Shown here: positions 9,484 through 17,735 of the stretch, piece after piece
How positions within the stretch are numbered: position 1 is the first letter of the stretch
Layout: each line of letters opens with the position of its first letter
From: an uncultured Prevotella sp.
GTDB taxonomy: Bacteria > Bacteroidota > Bacteroidia > Bacteroidales > Bacteroidaceae
Length of the DNA stretch: 53,647 nucleotides
Reading direction: 5' to 3'
Assembly: GCA_905202125.1 (NCBI GenBank)
Contig: CAJKQX010000006.1
Coordinates: forward strand, 1 to 53,647
Translations under genes and position numbers: made by a program
The notes under the pieces: model-generated
Databases searched by the model: none
Told to the model about the DNA's origin: nothing
What the model saw: only the letters and a program-made list of their open reading frames with translations

Positions 9484-12459
9484 TTAGAAATTGAGACCGA
9501 CGGTGAATGAATAAGTTCTCGGACGGGGATAAACGGCAGTGTCCACTCCGTTGGATATCTCCGGGTCCACACCGGTGTAATCGGTTATGCAAAATACGTT
9601 CTGCACCATGGCCGAGACATGGAGGCTCAGGCCCTTGTATATCCGGCCGAAGTCGTAGGCCAGCTGCAGATTGTCCATCTTCAGGAACGATGCATTCTCG
9701 AGATAGTAATCGCTCTGGAACTGACGGCGTGTAAAGCGGGTCTTGAGGAAACTGCGGTTGAGGTTGTTGAGCTGATAGTCGTTGTAGCTCATCGTCTCCC
9801 ATGCTCCGGTGTTCATCGCCATACCGTTGAAGATGTATCCGCCGACATTGGCGCGCAGGGATGTGGACAAGGTCCATTTCTTGTATCTGAGCTGTGTGGA
9901 GAGTCCGAATATCCAGTCGGGAGCGGGCGAATGGCTGTGGTAGCGGTCGTTGTTGGTAATCTCGCCATCGCCGTCGAGGTCGGCATACAGGCCCTCTATG
10001 GGTCGGCCGGTCTCCTTGTCGTAAAGCTGTTTGTACAGATAGAAGGAGTAAGGGGCGTAATTGGTCGAGAACACCTGCATCTGGTAAGCGTCTATCCAGG
10101 GACCCACCTCGGTGTCGGGGCTGGGAGCGCCGGGCGTGAGTGTCAGGTTCTTGATACGCACACGCTGCCATGCCGCATTGGCCGAAGCCGTCCACGACCA
10201 GTCCTTGCTGTCTATCAGATGGGCCGTCAAGGCCAGTTCGAGTCCTTTGGAGTCCACATTGCCCACATTCTCGAGCATGAGCTTGTCGAAATTGGTACCG
10301 GCCGGCACAGGCACGGTGGCAAGCAGATTCTCGGTCTTGCGTGTGTAGAAATCGGCCGAGAAGGTGAACCTGTTGTCAAGAAACGCGAGGTCCACACCGT
10401 AGTTCCACGACTTGGTGGTCTCCCATTTCAGTCCGGGATTGTAGGCCTCCGGGCGGTATGTGTACACGGGTTTGCCTCCGAAGAGATACTGCGCACCGTC
10501 AAGTCCGGGCGTATACACGGGAATATATCCGTAGTTGGTGATGCCGTCCTGCTGGCCCGTCACACCGTAGGATACGCGCAGTTTCAGGTCGTTGACCCAC
10601 TTGGTCAGGGGTTCGAAGAATTTCTCCCGCGACACGCGCCATGCCAGAGCCACCGATGGGAATGTACCCCAGCGATTGTCTTTGGCGAAGCGTGACGAAC
10701 CGTCGCGACGCATGGTGGCCGTCAGCAGATAGCGGTCCATGAGCGTGTAGTTCAGACGTCCGTAGTATGAGAGGAGCGAGTGGCGCTGGTCGGTGGCAGC
10801 CGATGTGGACTGTTGCTCGCCGTCCACATTGAGCGTGGCATAGAACGGGGTGGTGTATCGCCAGTACTGATAGTCATAACCCACGGTCAGGTCGATGTTC
10901 GACTTGATGGACTCGATGTCGCGGTTGTAGTTGGCGTAAATGGTGAGCAGACGGTTGTAATTCTTCTGAGGACCATAGTCATAGTCGCGTCCGCCGGAGG
11001 TGTAATAGGCGAAGGCCTCTTTGGGCACATACACGTGGCCCTGGCCTTTCGACCAGTCGTAGCCGCCGGTGGCATGCAGCCTCAGTCCCTTGACCCAGCG
11101 CACGTTCCAGTCCACATCGATATTGCCGATGACACGATACACGTCGGATGTGGATTTGTACTGATTGAGACGTCCGAGGGCATTGGCGAGCGCACCGTTG
11201 ACGGGTACGCCGTTGGCATCGATGGCCTCGTTGTATCCACCGAAGGCGTCATTGCCCGAATAGACGGGGATGGTGGGGTTGAGCGTAGCACCGCCCCAGA
11301 TAGCATCGGTATCGGCAAAACGGTTGCGCGAGTAGGTGCCTTTCAGGCTGAACATGAACCGCAACTCGTCGTTGAAGAACGATGGGGTCAGGTTGAGGTT
11401 GCCCGTGAAGCGCTTGGTGTTGTCCGTCTTGAGGATACCATCCTGATAATATGCGCCTGTGGACACGCGGAAGGGGAGCCATGATGCGGCACGTCCCGAT
11501 ACGCTCAGGTTGTTGTCCGTACCGAAGGCCGTGTGATAGATCATGTCGTTCCAGTCGGTGCGGCTGTCGCCCAGGAGTGATTTCTGATGGTCGGTGCCGA
11601 GCTCGTTGACGATGCCGATAAACTCATTGGTGGAGAGCATGTCGGATGTCTTGGTCTTGGTGGCCAGAGAGTTGGTACTCTGGAACGACACCTTGATGCC
11701 GTCGCCCTTGCCTTTCTTTGTGGTGATGATGATGACACCGTTGGATGCGCGCGAACCGTAGATGGCGGTCGATGAGGCATCCTTGAGTATTGTCATGCTC
11801 TCGATGTCGTTAGGATTGATAAGACTGAGGAAATTGCCGCTGCCGCTGACCGATCCGCCCACCTCCATCGGCACTCCGTCGAGCACGATGAGTGGGTCGT
11901 TGGAGGCATTGAGCGATGCGCCGCCACGCACACGGATGGTGGAGCCCGATGTGGGCGATCCGCCGCCGTTGACGATCTGCACACCGGCTATCTTGCCGTT
12001 GACGAGCTCTTCGGGCGAGGATATCATGCCCTGGTTGAAATCTTTCTCGCCCACGGTGGCCACCGATCCGGTGAGGTCGTCCTTCTTGCGCACTCCGTAT
12101 CCGATGACAACCACCTCATTGAGCACCTCGCTGTCGGGGCGCATCGTCACATTGATCACGTCGGAGGTGATGTCCACCGTCTGGTCGGTGTATCCCAAAT
12201 AAGAGAATGTGAGCTGTTTGGCTGTGGCCGGAATCTTCAGCGTGTAATGACCGTCGATGTCGGTGGCCGTACCGATTGATTCGCCCACGACCCTCACCGA
12301 TGCGCCGGTGAGCGGTTCGCCTATCTCATCGATGACAGTACCCGTCACTGTCCTTTGTGTCTGACTGTAAACCGAAACGGGTATAAGGAGGATTGAAAAG
12401 ACCAACCCCATGAGCCATGCTTCCTTCATTCGGTGTAGCCATTTGTTTGTGTTGTCCAT
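9484..12459 (-). CDS. SusC/RagA TonB-dependent outer-membrane transporter
   Basis: A 991-residue TonB-linked receptor. After a signal sequence (residues about 11-32; M11 is an alternative start, giving a tidier signal peptide) come a carboxypeptidase-regulatory-like domain (about 36-110), the RagA signature NEVVVIGYG (about 115), and the plug domain (about 130-235, with IRVRGGASLN and LDGVPM). The 22-strand barrel continues to the end, closing with the typical terminal aromatic signal (VGLNF). It imports galacto-oligosaccharides with SusD, driven by TonB. It is first in the operon; its leader of about 105 nt carries a promoter and candidate regulator sites at 12570-12636. Confidence 0.96.
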   Translation of the reverse strand: MDNTNKWLHRMKEAWLMGLVFSILLIPVSVYSQTQRTVTGTVIDEIGEPLTGASVRVVGESIGTATDIDGHYTLKIPATAKQLTFSYLGYTDQTVDITSDVINVTMRPDSEVLNEVVVIGYGVRKKDDLTGSVATVGEKDFNQGMISSPEELVNGKIAGVQIVNGGGSPTSGSTIRVRGGASLNASNDPLIVLDGVPMEVGGSVSGSGNFLSLINPNDIESMTILKDASSTAIYGSRASNGVIIITTKKGKGDGIKVSFQSTNSLATKTKTSDMLSTNEFIGIVNELGTDHQKSLLGDSRTDWNDMIYHTAFGTDNNLSVSGRAASWLPFRVSTGAYYQDGILKTDNTKRFTGNLNLTPSFFNDELRFMFSLKGTYSRNRFADTDAIWGGATLNPTIPVYSGNDAFGGYNEAIDANGVPVNGALANALGRLNQYKSTSDVYRVIGNIDVDWNVRWVKGLRLHATGGYDWSKGQGHVYVPKEAFAYYTSGGRDYDYGPQKNYNRLLTIYANYNRDIESIKSNIDLTVGYDYQYWRYTTPFYATLNVDGEQQSTSAATDQRHSLLSYYGRLNYTLMDRYLLTATMRRDGSSRFAKDNRWGTFPSVALAWRVSREKFFEPLTKWVNDLKLRVSYGVTGQQDGITNYGYIPVYTPGLDGAQYLFGGKPVYTYRPEAYNPGLKWETTKSWNYGVDLAFLDNRFTFSADFYTRKTENLLATVPVPAGTNFDKLMLENVGNVDSKGLELALTAHLIDSKDWSWTASANAAWQRVRIKNLTLTPGAPSPDTEVGPWIDAYQMQVFSTNYAPYSFYLYKQLYDKETGRPIEGLYADLDGDGEITNNDRYHSHSPAPDWIFGLSTQLRYKKWTLSTSLRANVGGYIFNGMAMNTGAWETMSYNDYQLNNLNRSFLKTRFTRRQFQSDYYLENASFLKMDNLQLAYDFGRIYKGLSLHVSAMVQNVFCITDYTGVDPEISNGVDTAVYPRPRTYSFTVGLNF

Positions 12460-12569
12460 TGTTTATAGTTGTTAATAATAAAATTTGTCCGATGCTCATG
12501 ATGGCCATCGCCATCCGTATCAACTAAAAACAATCTTTTTTACCTTGTCCGAGATGTACCTGATGGTTG

Positions 12570-12577
12570 CAAATTTA
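12570..12577 (-). promoter_or_regulatory. -7 box of the susC operon promoter
   Basis: Read on the minus strand this is TAAATTTG, a full match to TAnnTTTG. Transcription would start near 12564, giving a leader of about 105 nt. There is no TTTG at the normal -33 spacing, as expected for a promoter that depends on an activator. It overlaps the left arm of the inverted repeat 12574-12605. Confidence 0.6.
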
Positions 12578-12605
12578 GCGTCTTAAAAAAGAAAAAGACG
12601 CTAAA
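12574..12605. promoter_or_regulatory. 11-bp inverted repeat over the susC promoter
   Basis: TTTAGCGTCTT and AAGACGCTAAA are perfect inverted arms separated by 10 A-rich bases. The left arm overlaps the -7 box and the right arm covers the -33 region. It could be an operator or a hairpin terminator for the regulator gene that stops at 12673; the bases after the stem on the minus strand (TTTGCAACC) are a poor U-tract, which favours an operator. Confidence 0.55.
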
Positions 12606-12607
12606 AA

Positions 12608-12636
12608 TCGGACAAATCATGCAACATAATGGACAA
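12608..12636 (-). promoter_or_regulatory. Candidate hybrid-regulator binding site
   Basis: On the minus strand two TTGTCC hexamers occur as a direct repeat 21 bp apart (12631-12636 and 12610-12615), the proximal one within TTTGTCCGA, roughly 46 to 72 bp before the predicted start of susC transcription. AraC-type DNA-binding domains, such as that at the C-terminus of the adjacent regulator, classically bind direct repeats two helical turns apart upstream of the promoter. Further TTGTCCGA copies lie in the leader on the opposite strand at 12484-12492 and 12545-12552. Confidence 0.5.
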
Positions 12637-12672
12637 CACTGTCTGATTGTGGCTTTTGTGTCTTGTTTTGTC

Positions 12673-15600
12673 TTATTTGTGACCTACGTTCTCGTCTTCG
12701 CTCTGATACTGGCTGGGACTGACGCCGTACTGGCTCTGGAAACACTTGGCGAAATATGACGGGGTCTTGAATCCTACCATATAGCTGATTTCCGCCACCG
12801 TGAACCGATGCTGGCTCAGGAGCACGGCCGCCTTCTGCAAACGCACACGGCGGATATAGTCGAGAGGTGCTATGCCCATGTACTTTTTTATCAATCGGTA
12901 CAACTGCTTGTTGGGTATGCCGCTCTTCTCGCACAAGAGGTTGACGTTGAGGTCGGGATCCGAGATATTCTCTTCGATGAGCTTGGCTATGCGTGCCAGA
13001 GCCTTCTCGTTGACCGACTCGGCCTCGATGGGTTTGCTCTCGGCCTCGGCTATGGCCAGCATCCTCATCTTCGCCCTTATCTCCGTACGGCCTTTGAGCA
13101 GATGGGAGATGCGTCCCAACAAGACGGAGGGCTCGAAGGGCTTTGTCATGAACACGTCGATGCCGAGCTTGATGCTCTCGTTCTCGATGGCGCCGTCGGT
13201 CTTGGCCGTGAGCATGATGACAGGCAAGGCCGAGAGGCGCGGATGCTGCTTGATGCGCCTCACCATCTCCAGTCCGTCCATGATGGGCATCATCTCGTCC
13301 ACGATGATGAGGTCGGGGATGATGGAGGCCGCTATGGCCAGACCCGAACGGCCGTTCTTGGCAGTGAAATATGTGTAGCTGTCCTTGAGCAGGGCCGAGA
13401 TGAAACCGGAGATCTCCATATTGTCCTCGACGATGAGTATCTTGGAGCGGCCTGTGTCGGCGGAGGCCGCATTGTTGTTGGCGGCGGGAAGGGCCTTCTC
13501 AGAGACGGGCAGGGTGACGACGAATGTGGTGCCCTGACCCTCCTTGCTGTACAGGGCGATGTTGCCATGCATGAGTTCGAGGTATTTTTTGATGAGATAC
13601 AGTCCGAGCCCGGTACCCTCGTGCAGCTCGGACGTGCCCGGCGCGCGGAACATACGCTGGAAGATGAGCGGCTGGTCGATGTCGGCTATTCCCACGCCAT
13701 CGTCCGAGACGGTTATCTCCACTCGGTTGTCTACGGCAGTGATGCCGCACGATATCGTCGCCCCTTCGTCGGAATACTTGCAGGCGTTGGACAGGAGGTT
13801 GGTGATGACAGACTCAAACTTGACGGCGTCGGCCTCGATGAGCAGTTGCGCGTAAGCGGAGTGGAAAACGAATTTCTTGCCGGTGTTGTTCTCGCGGAAC
13901 ACCTCGAACACGCCTTTGCAAAATTCCACCACATCGAATGTGGACAGTATCAGCAGGTTCTCTTCGCTGTCTTCGAGATGTTGCAGCTCCAGGGTGCGGT
14001 GTATCATGTTGTTGAGCCGCACGGCGTTGTCGTAGACGGTCTCCAGCGTGTGGCGGGCGTCGGGGTCTTTGGTTTTCTCCTTCATTATGCTCACCGGTCC
14101 GAGAATCATCGAGAGGGGCGTCTTGAGGTCGTGGGAGATGGTGGAGAGGAAGGTCAGCTTGCGTTCCACATTCTCCAGCGCGGCCTGTCGCTCCTGCTCA
14201 TGAAACGTGCGCAGGTTGCGACGGCGGAAATACCATATCACCAATACGACGATGCCGACAAGCATAAGGACGTAAAGGCTTATGGCCCACCACGACAGCG
14301 CCGGCGGCGGACTGACGTGCAGCGGTATGGATATGGGGTCGACGGGCGAGCCCACGGTCTTGACCAGTATCACGTAGTCGCCCATGTTCAGACTCGAGAG
14401 GCTGATGGTGTTGGAGCCCTCGGCCATGACTATCCATCCGCCGGAGGTGTCGGCGGCGGACTTGGCCAGCTTGTACATGAAACGCTGGGGTGATTCGGGA
14501 GAATAGTCCAGTGTGCTGACTATCATCGTGACGCCACCGCCGTAGGGCACGCTGATACCGTTGATGCAGCCCTTGAGGTCGGAGAGGTCGAAGAGACCCT
14601 TGCCCCGGTCCTGAAGCACTATCCTTATGGCCTTGTAGTCGGCCTTGCCATCGAGATGGCGCCGGTCCACCTCGACTATCTCGTCGGTGCCGCCGAGCAA
14701 CACCTTGCCCGTGGCGACATCCTCATACACGGCGGTATACGATTTCTGAGGTATCGGCAGGAGGCGGGCCGTCAGGCTGCCGCCGTCGATGCACCACACG
14801 TTGCTCTGGGTGGAGATCCACACATCGGCGCCCACACGGCCGATGGCCAGGATGGTCTCGTCGCTGCTGGTGTGTGGGAAGCTCACCTTCCTGCTCTTGC
14901 CGTCGGCGGAGAACACTATGGCTCCACCATTGTATGCGCACCATATGCGGCCCCGACCGTCGCGGCAGATATGTGTGGGACGGCCGCCGGTCATCCGATA
15001 GATATCATACCTGGTCAGACGGCCGCCGACGGCCGAATAGCGATACAGCGCATCGTCGCGAAAGAACAATATCCACAGGTTGCCTTCGGTGTCGGTAGCC
15101 ATATTGTTGAAAAGATCGTTGACCAGACGTGTTCCGCCCGACGGCCGGCTGTCCGCGTTGAGCGAACAATCTGATACGACGGTGCCGCCTGTGGCGCCGA
15201 ATGCGGTCTTGCCTACGCGGTGCAGACCACTGAGGAAACTGCCCACCCAGTAGGCATCGCGGCTCTCCTCAAACGAATACACCCAGTTGGAGTTGTGTTC
15301 GCCGTTCCGGTCCACCACATGAAAGACGTCGAACCCGCCGGTCGCGGGGTTGTATCTGTTCAGACCGCCGTCGGTAGACAACCACACGCGATGGTCGCGG
15401 TCCTCATCGATGTCCCTGATCCTGTTGTGCGACAATGCCGCCGGACCGTCGGTATGTCGGTACCACGCGGCCTGCTTGCCCTCCGACAGACGTATGACAC
15501 CGTTGGTGCCTCCCAGCCAGAGGTCGTTGCGGCTGTCGCGCAGGATGGAATGTATCTCGTTGCCCTCGCCCGTATGTGCCATGGTGCCCAGTTTGATGGT

Positions 15601-16593
15601 GCGCACGATATTCGATGCGGAGGCCAAGGAAAATCCGCGCTCGTGGCCGGCCCAGATATTGTGATTGCTGTCAGTGAAGACGCACCATATCTCGTTGTCG
15701 GACAGGCTCAGCTCGTTGCGCGAGTCATGGCGATAATGGCGCACACCTGTCGAGGACCAATCGAAGACGCCGTTGTCCGTACCTATTATTATATGACCGT
15801 CGGCGCCACGGGTCAGGCTCTTGATGGTGTTGTTATTCAGTGCCACGATGCTGGTCCACGTGCCTTCGGCGGGCGAGTAGCGATAGAGGGTGCCCTCGGT
15901 GCCGATGAAGATGCTCTCGTTGTCGGGCGATTCGAGCAGACAGTTGACGAAGAGATTTTTGGATGCTCTGTTGCCGATGTCGGCCCGTACCCTCAGAAAC
16001 TTACCTGTGTTGTAGTTCCAGCGGGCCAGTCCGTTGTATGTGCCGGCATACAATATGCCGCGGCTGTCTCTCAGTATCGAGTAGACCGACTTGTGGGGCA
16101 GCCCCGCCGAACAATTGCTCACCTGTCCGCTCGTGACGTCCTGCCGATACATGCCATAGAGGCTTCCCACCCACAGCTGATTGTCGACGAGCGACATACA
16201 TCTTATCTCTTTGGGCAGCGAGGCACTGCCATGACTGACCGTGCCTTTCTTGTAATCATAAGTCATGAGACCGTTGTTGCCGCCGAGAAACAATTTGCCT
16301 TCATGCTCCACGATGGAGTAGATCTGCGTACCCGTCATCACGTCACGCCCCACGGGGTGCACCGTCACGCCGTCGTAGAAGAACAGCCCGTTGTTGGTGC
16401 CTATCCACATGATGCCGCGGCTGTCGCGGAAAATACAGAACACGGCCGTCTTACGTCCGTCCACCGTCACGTTCTTCCACGTCAGTTCGGTTTCGGGCAA
16501 CAGAGGCACGGCCCGCACGTCGACGCCGACAGCGCACAATACAATCAAAACGAGGGTTATCGCCCTTGAGGCAAATTCATGTTTACGGTTCAT
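12673..16593 (-). CDS. Hybrid two-component system sensor/regulator of the galactan locus
   Basis: A 1306-residue single-chain regulator. A signal sequence (about 1-30) leads into a periplasmic beta-propeller sensor with about a dozen Reg_prop repeats (for example WIGTNNGL, LYAGTYNGL; about 40-710). Then come a Y_Y_Y domain (about 715-780), a transmembrane helix (about 785-805, followed by FRRRN), a HisKA domain with phospho-acceptor H821 in SHDLKTP, a HATPase (NLLSNACKYS, GTGLGLY), a receiver with D1099 in VDEMMP, and a C-terminal AraC helix-turn-helix pair (about 1195-1300). Oligosaccharide binding in the periplasm should activate the susC operon, which starts 213 nt downstream on the same strand. 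Two repeat-borne promoters precede it at 16626-16740. Confidence 0.95.
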   Translation of the reverse strand: MNRKHEFASRAITLVLIVLCAVGVDVRAVPLLPETELTWKNVTVDGRKTAVFCIFRDSRGIMWIGTNNGLFFYDGVTVHPVGRDVMTGTQIYSIVEHEGKLFLGGNNGLMTYDYKKGTVSHGSASLPKEIRCMSLVDNQLWVGSLYGMYRQDVTSGQVSNCSAGLPHKSVYSILRDSRGILYAGTYNGLARWNYNTGKFLRVRADIGNRASKNLFVNCLLESPDNESIFIGTEGTLYRYSPAEGTWTSIVALNNNTIKSLTRGADGHIIIGTDNGVFDWSSTGVRHYRHDSRNELSLSDNEIWCVFTDSNHNIWAGHERGFSLASASNIVRTIKLGTMAHTGEGNEIHSILRDSRNDLWLGGTNGVIRLSEGKQAAWYRHTDGPAALSHNRIRDIDEDRDHRVWLSTDGGLNRYNPATGGFDVFHVVDRNGEHNSNWVYSFEESRDAYWVGSFLSGLHRVGKTAFGATGGTVVSDCSLNADSRPSGGTRLVNDLFNNMATDTEGNLWILFFRDDALYRYSAVGGRLTRYDIYRMTGGRPTHICRDGRGRIWCAYNGGAIVFSADGKSRKVSFPHTSSDETILAIGRVGADVWISTQSNVWCIDGGSLTARLLPIPQKSYTAVYEDVATGKVLLGGTDEIVEVDRRHLDGKADYKAIRIVLQDRGKGLFDLSDLKGCINGISVPYGGGVTMIVSTLDYSPESPQRFMYKLAKSAADTSGGWIVMAEGSNTISLSSLNMGDYVILVKTVGSPVDPISIPLHVSPPPALSWWAISLYVLMLVGIVVLVIWYFRRRNLRTFHEQERQAALENVERKLTFLSTISHDLKTPLSMILGPVSIMKEKTKDPDARHTLETVYDNAVRLNNMIHRTLELQHLEDSEENLLILSTFDVVEFCKGVFEVFRENNTGKKFVFHSAYAQLLIEADAVKFESVITNLLSNACKYSDEGATISCGITAVDNRVEITVSDDGVGIADIDQPLIFQRMFRAPGTSELHEGTGLGLYLIKKYLELMHGNIALYSKEGQGTTFVVTLPVSEKALPAANNNAASADTGRSKILIVEDNMEISGFISALLKDSYTYFTAKNGRSGLAIAASIIPDLIIVDEMMPIMDGLEMVRRIKQHPRLSALPVIMLTAKTDGAIENESIKLGIDVFMTKPFEPSVLLGRISHLLKGRTEIRAKMRMLAIAEAESKPIEAESVNEKALARIAKLIEENISDPDLNVNLLCEKSGIPNKQLYRLIKKYMGIAPLDYIRRVRLQKAAVLLSQHRFTVAEISYMVGFKTPSYFAKCFQSQYGVSPSQYQSEDENVGHK

Positions 16594-16625
16594 TTCATAG
16601 ATGGTTCAGGTGATACTTTCGGCCA

Positions 16626-16657
16626 CAAAGATAGTGAAAGGTGAGCGCAAATACAAA
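16626..16657 (-). promoter_or_regulatory. Proximal promoter of the hybrid regulator gene
   Basis: On the minus strand TTTG (16654-16657) is followed after exactly 20 nt by TATCTTTG (16626-16633), a full match to the Bacteroidetes sigma-factor consensus. Transcription would begin about 30 nt before the start codon at 16593. Confidence 0.75.
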
Positions 16658-16708
16658 TGAAAAACGTAGTTTTTGATTTGGTTTTGCCGAACCGCATCCT
16701 ATATTATA

Positions 16709-16740
16709 CAAATATAGTGAAAGGTGAGCGCAACGGCAAA
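16709..16740 (-). promoter_or_regulatory. Distal promoter of the hybrid regulator gene
   Basis: On the minus strand TTTG (16737-16740), 20 nt, then TATATTTG (16709-16716): a second full consensus promoter in the upstream repeat unit, 83 bp behind the first and facing the same way. Confidence 0.7.
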
Positions 16741-16877
16741 CTAAAAATGTCTTTTTTTTAATAAAGTGTCAACCTTATTGCCTTTATTTCCAATGCAATA
16801 CCCGCAGAAATGAGATAGTCAGATTCATCAAGACAATCACCTGACCTTTTCCTGTTTTTTCTGATGAAAGGAAATTA

Positions 16878-17684
16878 TCAGTGCACGATAGACGTGGTGG
16901 GGTTGCGCAGCCCTTTGGAGCTGACGAGGAATGCTTTGGCCGACCCGAAGCGCAGGAACATGTCGAGACGCACGGGGATATGGTTGGCATCGTCGCTGAC
17001 GTAGAAGCGCACTATCTCCTTGTACTTGTTGTCCTTCTCCTTTTCCAGATACGAGAGTTGCAGACAGCGGTATTTCACGCCGTTGTCGGCCTTGATGGTG
17101 GCCTTGCCCAGATATCTCAGCTTGGCATCGGTGGTCTTGCGTCCGTCGGCGATGGGGAATTTCACCTCGTAGCCTTTTTTCCATCCCTCGGGGTTGAACG
17201 AGCGCGCACGGAGGAATATGTTGAGCATGTCGAACGAGCACTCGCCGGGCGTCACGTCGTTCCACTGGTGTGTGCCGTCGTTGCGCTGGCGGTGCAGACG
17301 CAGTTTCTGGCGGTTGTTGGGGTACGTGTAGAATACCTCGTCCACGGTGTAGCGCTTGCCCTCGCGAGCCCCCTTGCGGAAATAGAGAGGCTCAAGCTCC
17401 GTGGAACTGTAACACAGGAGTGTGTCGCGCAGCACGAAGAGGTCGTCCACACGGTTGTTGCCGCGTGTGGTGAGCGATGCCCGGTAGGCTTGTCGGCCGT
17501 GGTAACTGCTGCGGACGGTCGACATGGACGCCGTGCCGGCCTTGACCCACACGAATTTCCAGTTGTAGTACAGGTTGTACGACAGAAACTCGTTCGACTT
17601 GAACGCCGTATTGCGGAAGGTGCACTGTGCTTCGGCCACGGATGCCGTGACGAGCATCAGCAACGCTATGACAAATTTTTTCAT
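16878..17684 (-). CDS. DUF3108-type secreted envelope protein
   Basis: A 268-residue protein that I assign to the DUF3108 family of unknown function, common in Bacteroidetes. I start at 17684 (MKKFVIAL) because a signal peptide begins there; in-frame Met codons at 17690 and 17693 are possible. The signal ends after AEA (about residue 19). The mature part is beta-rich, with LSYNLYYNWKFVWVKAG near the start and FYVSDDANHIPVRL near the end, both typical of the family. It follows the Ig-like lipoprotein gene by about 50 nt on the same strand, so they probably form one transcript. Nothing catalytic is visible; a role in the envelope is inference. Confidence 0.8.
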   Translation of the reverse strand: MKKFVIALLMLVTASVAEAQCTFRNTAFKSNEFLSYNLYYNWKFVWVKAGTASMSTVRSSYHGRQAYRASLTTRGNNRVDDLFVLRDTLLCYSSTELEPLYFRKGAREGKRYTVDEVFYTYPNNRQKLRLHRQRNDGTHQWNDVTPGECSFDMLNIFLRARSFNPEGWKKGYEVKFPIADGRKTTDAKLRYLGKATIKADNGVKYRCLQLSYLEKEKDNKYKEIVRFYVSDDANHIPVRLDMFLRFGSAKAFLVSSKGLRNPTTSIVH

Positions 17685-17735
17685 ACCCATCATGCTGTTA
17701 TTTTTATATTGTTAAGAGAAAAAGACACGTGCGGC

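Larger units (their letters stand above)
16626..16740. repeat. Tandem promoter-bearing repeat, 2 units
   Basis: Two units with a period of 83 bp share GTGAAAGGTGAGCGCAA (starting 16634 and 16717) and are separated by TTTTGCCGAACCGCATCCTA. The same family occurs at 44450-44600. Read on the minus strand each unit contains a complete Bacteroidetes promoter. CGGCAAA and TTTGCCG pieces alternate, so neighbouring units can pair. The unit ends are degenerate. Confidence 0.85.

Noticed and set aside
12808..14493. 561-residue + strand frame opposite the hybrid regulator
   Set aside because: It lies opposite the kinase, receiver and HTH domains, all of which are intact on the minus strand.
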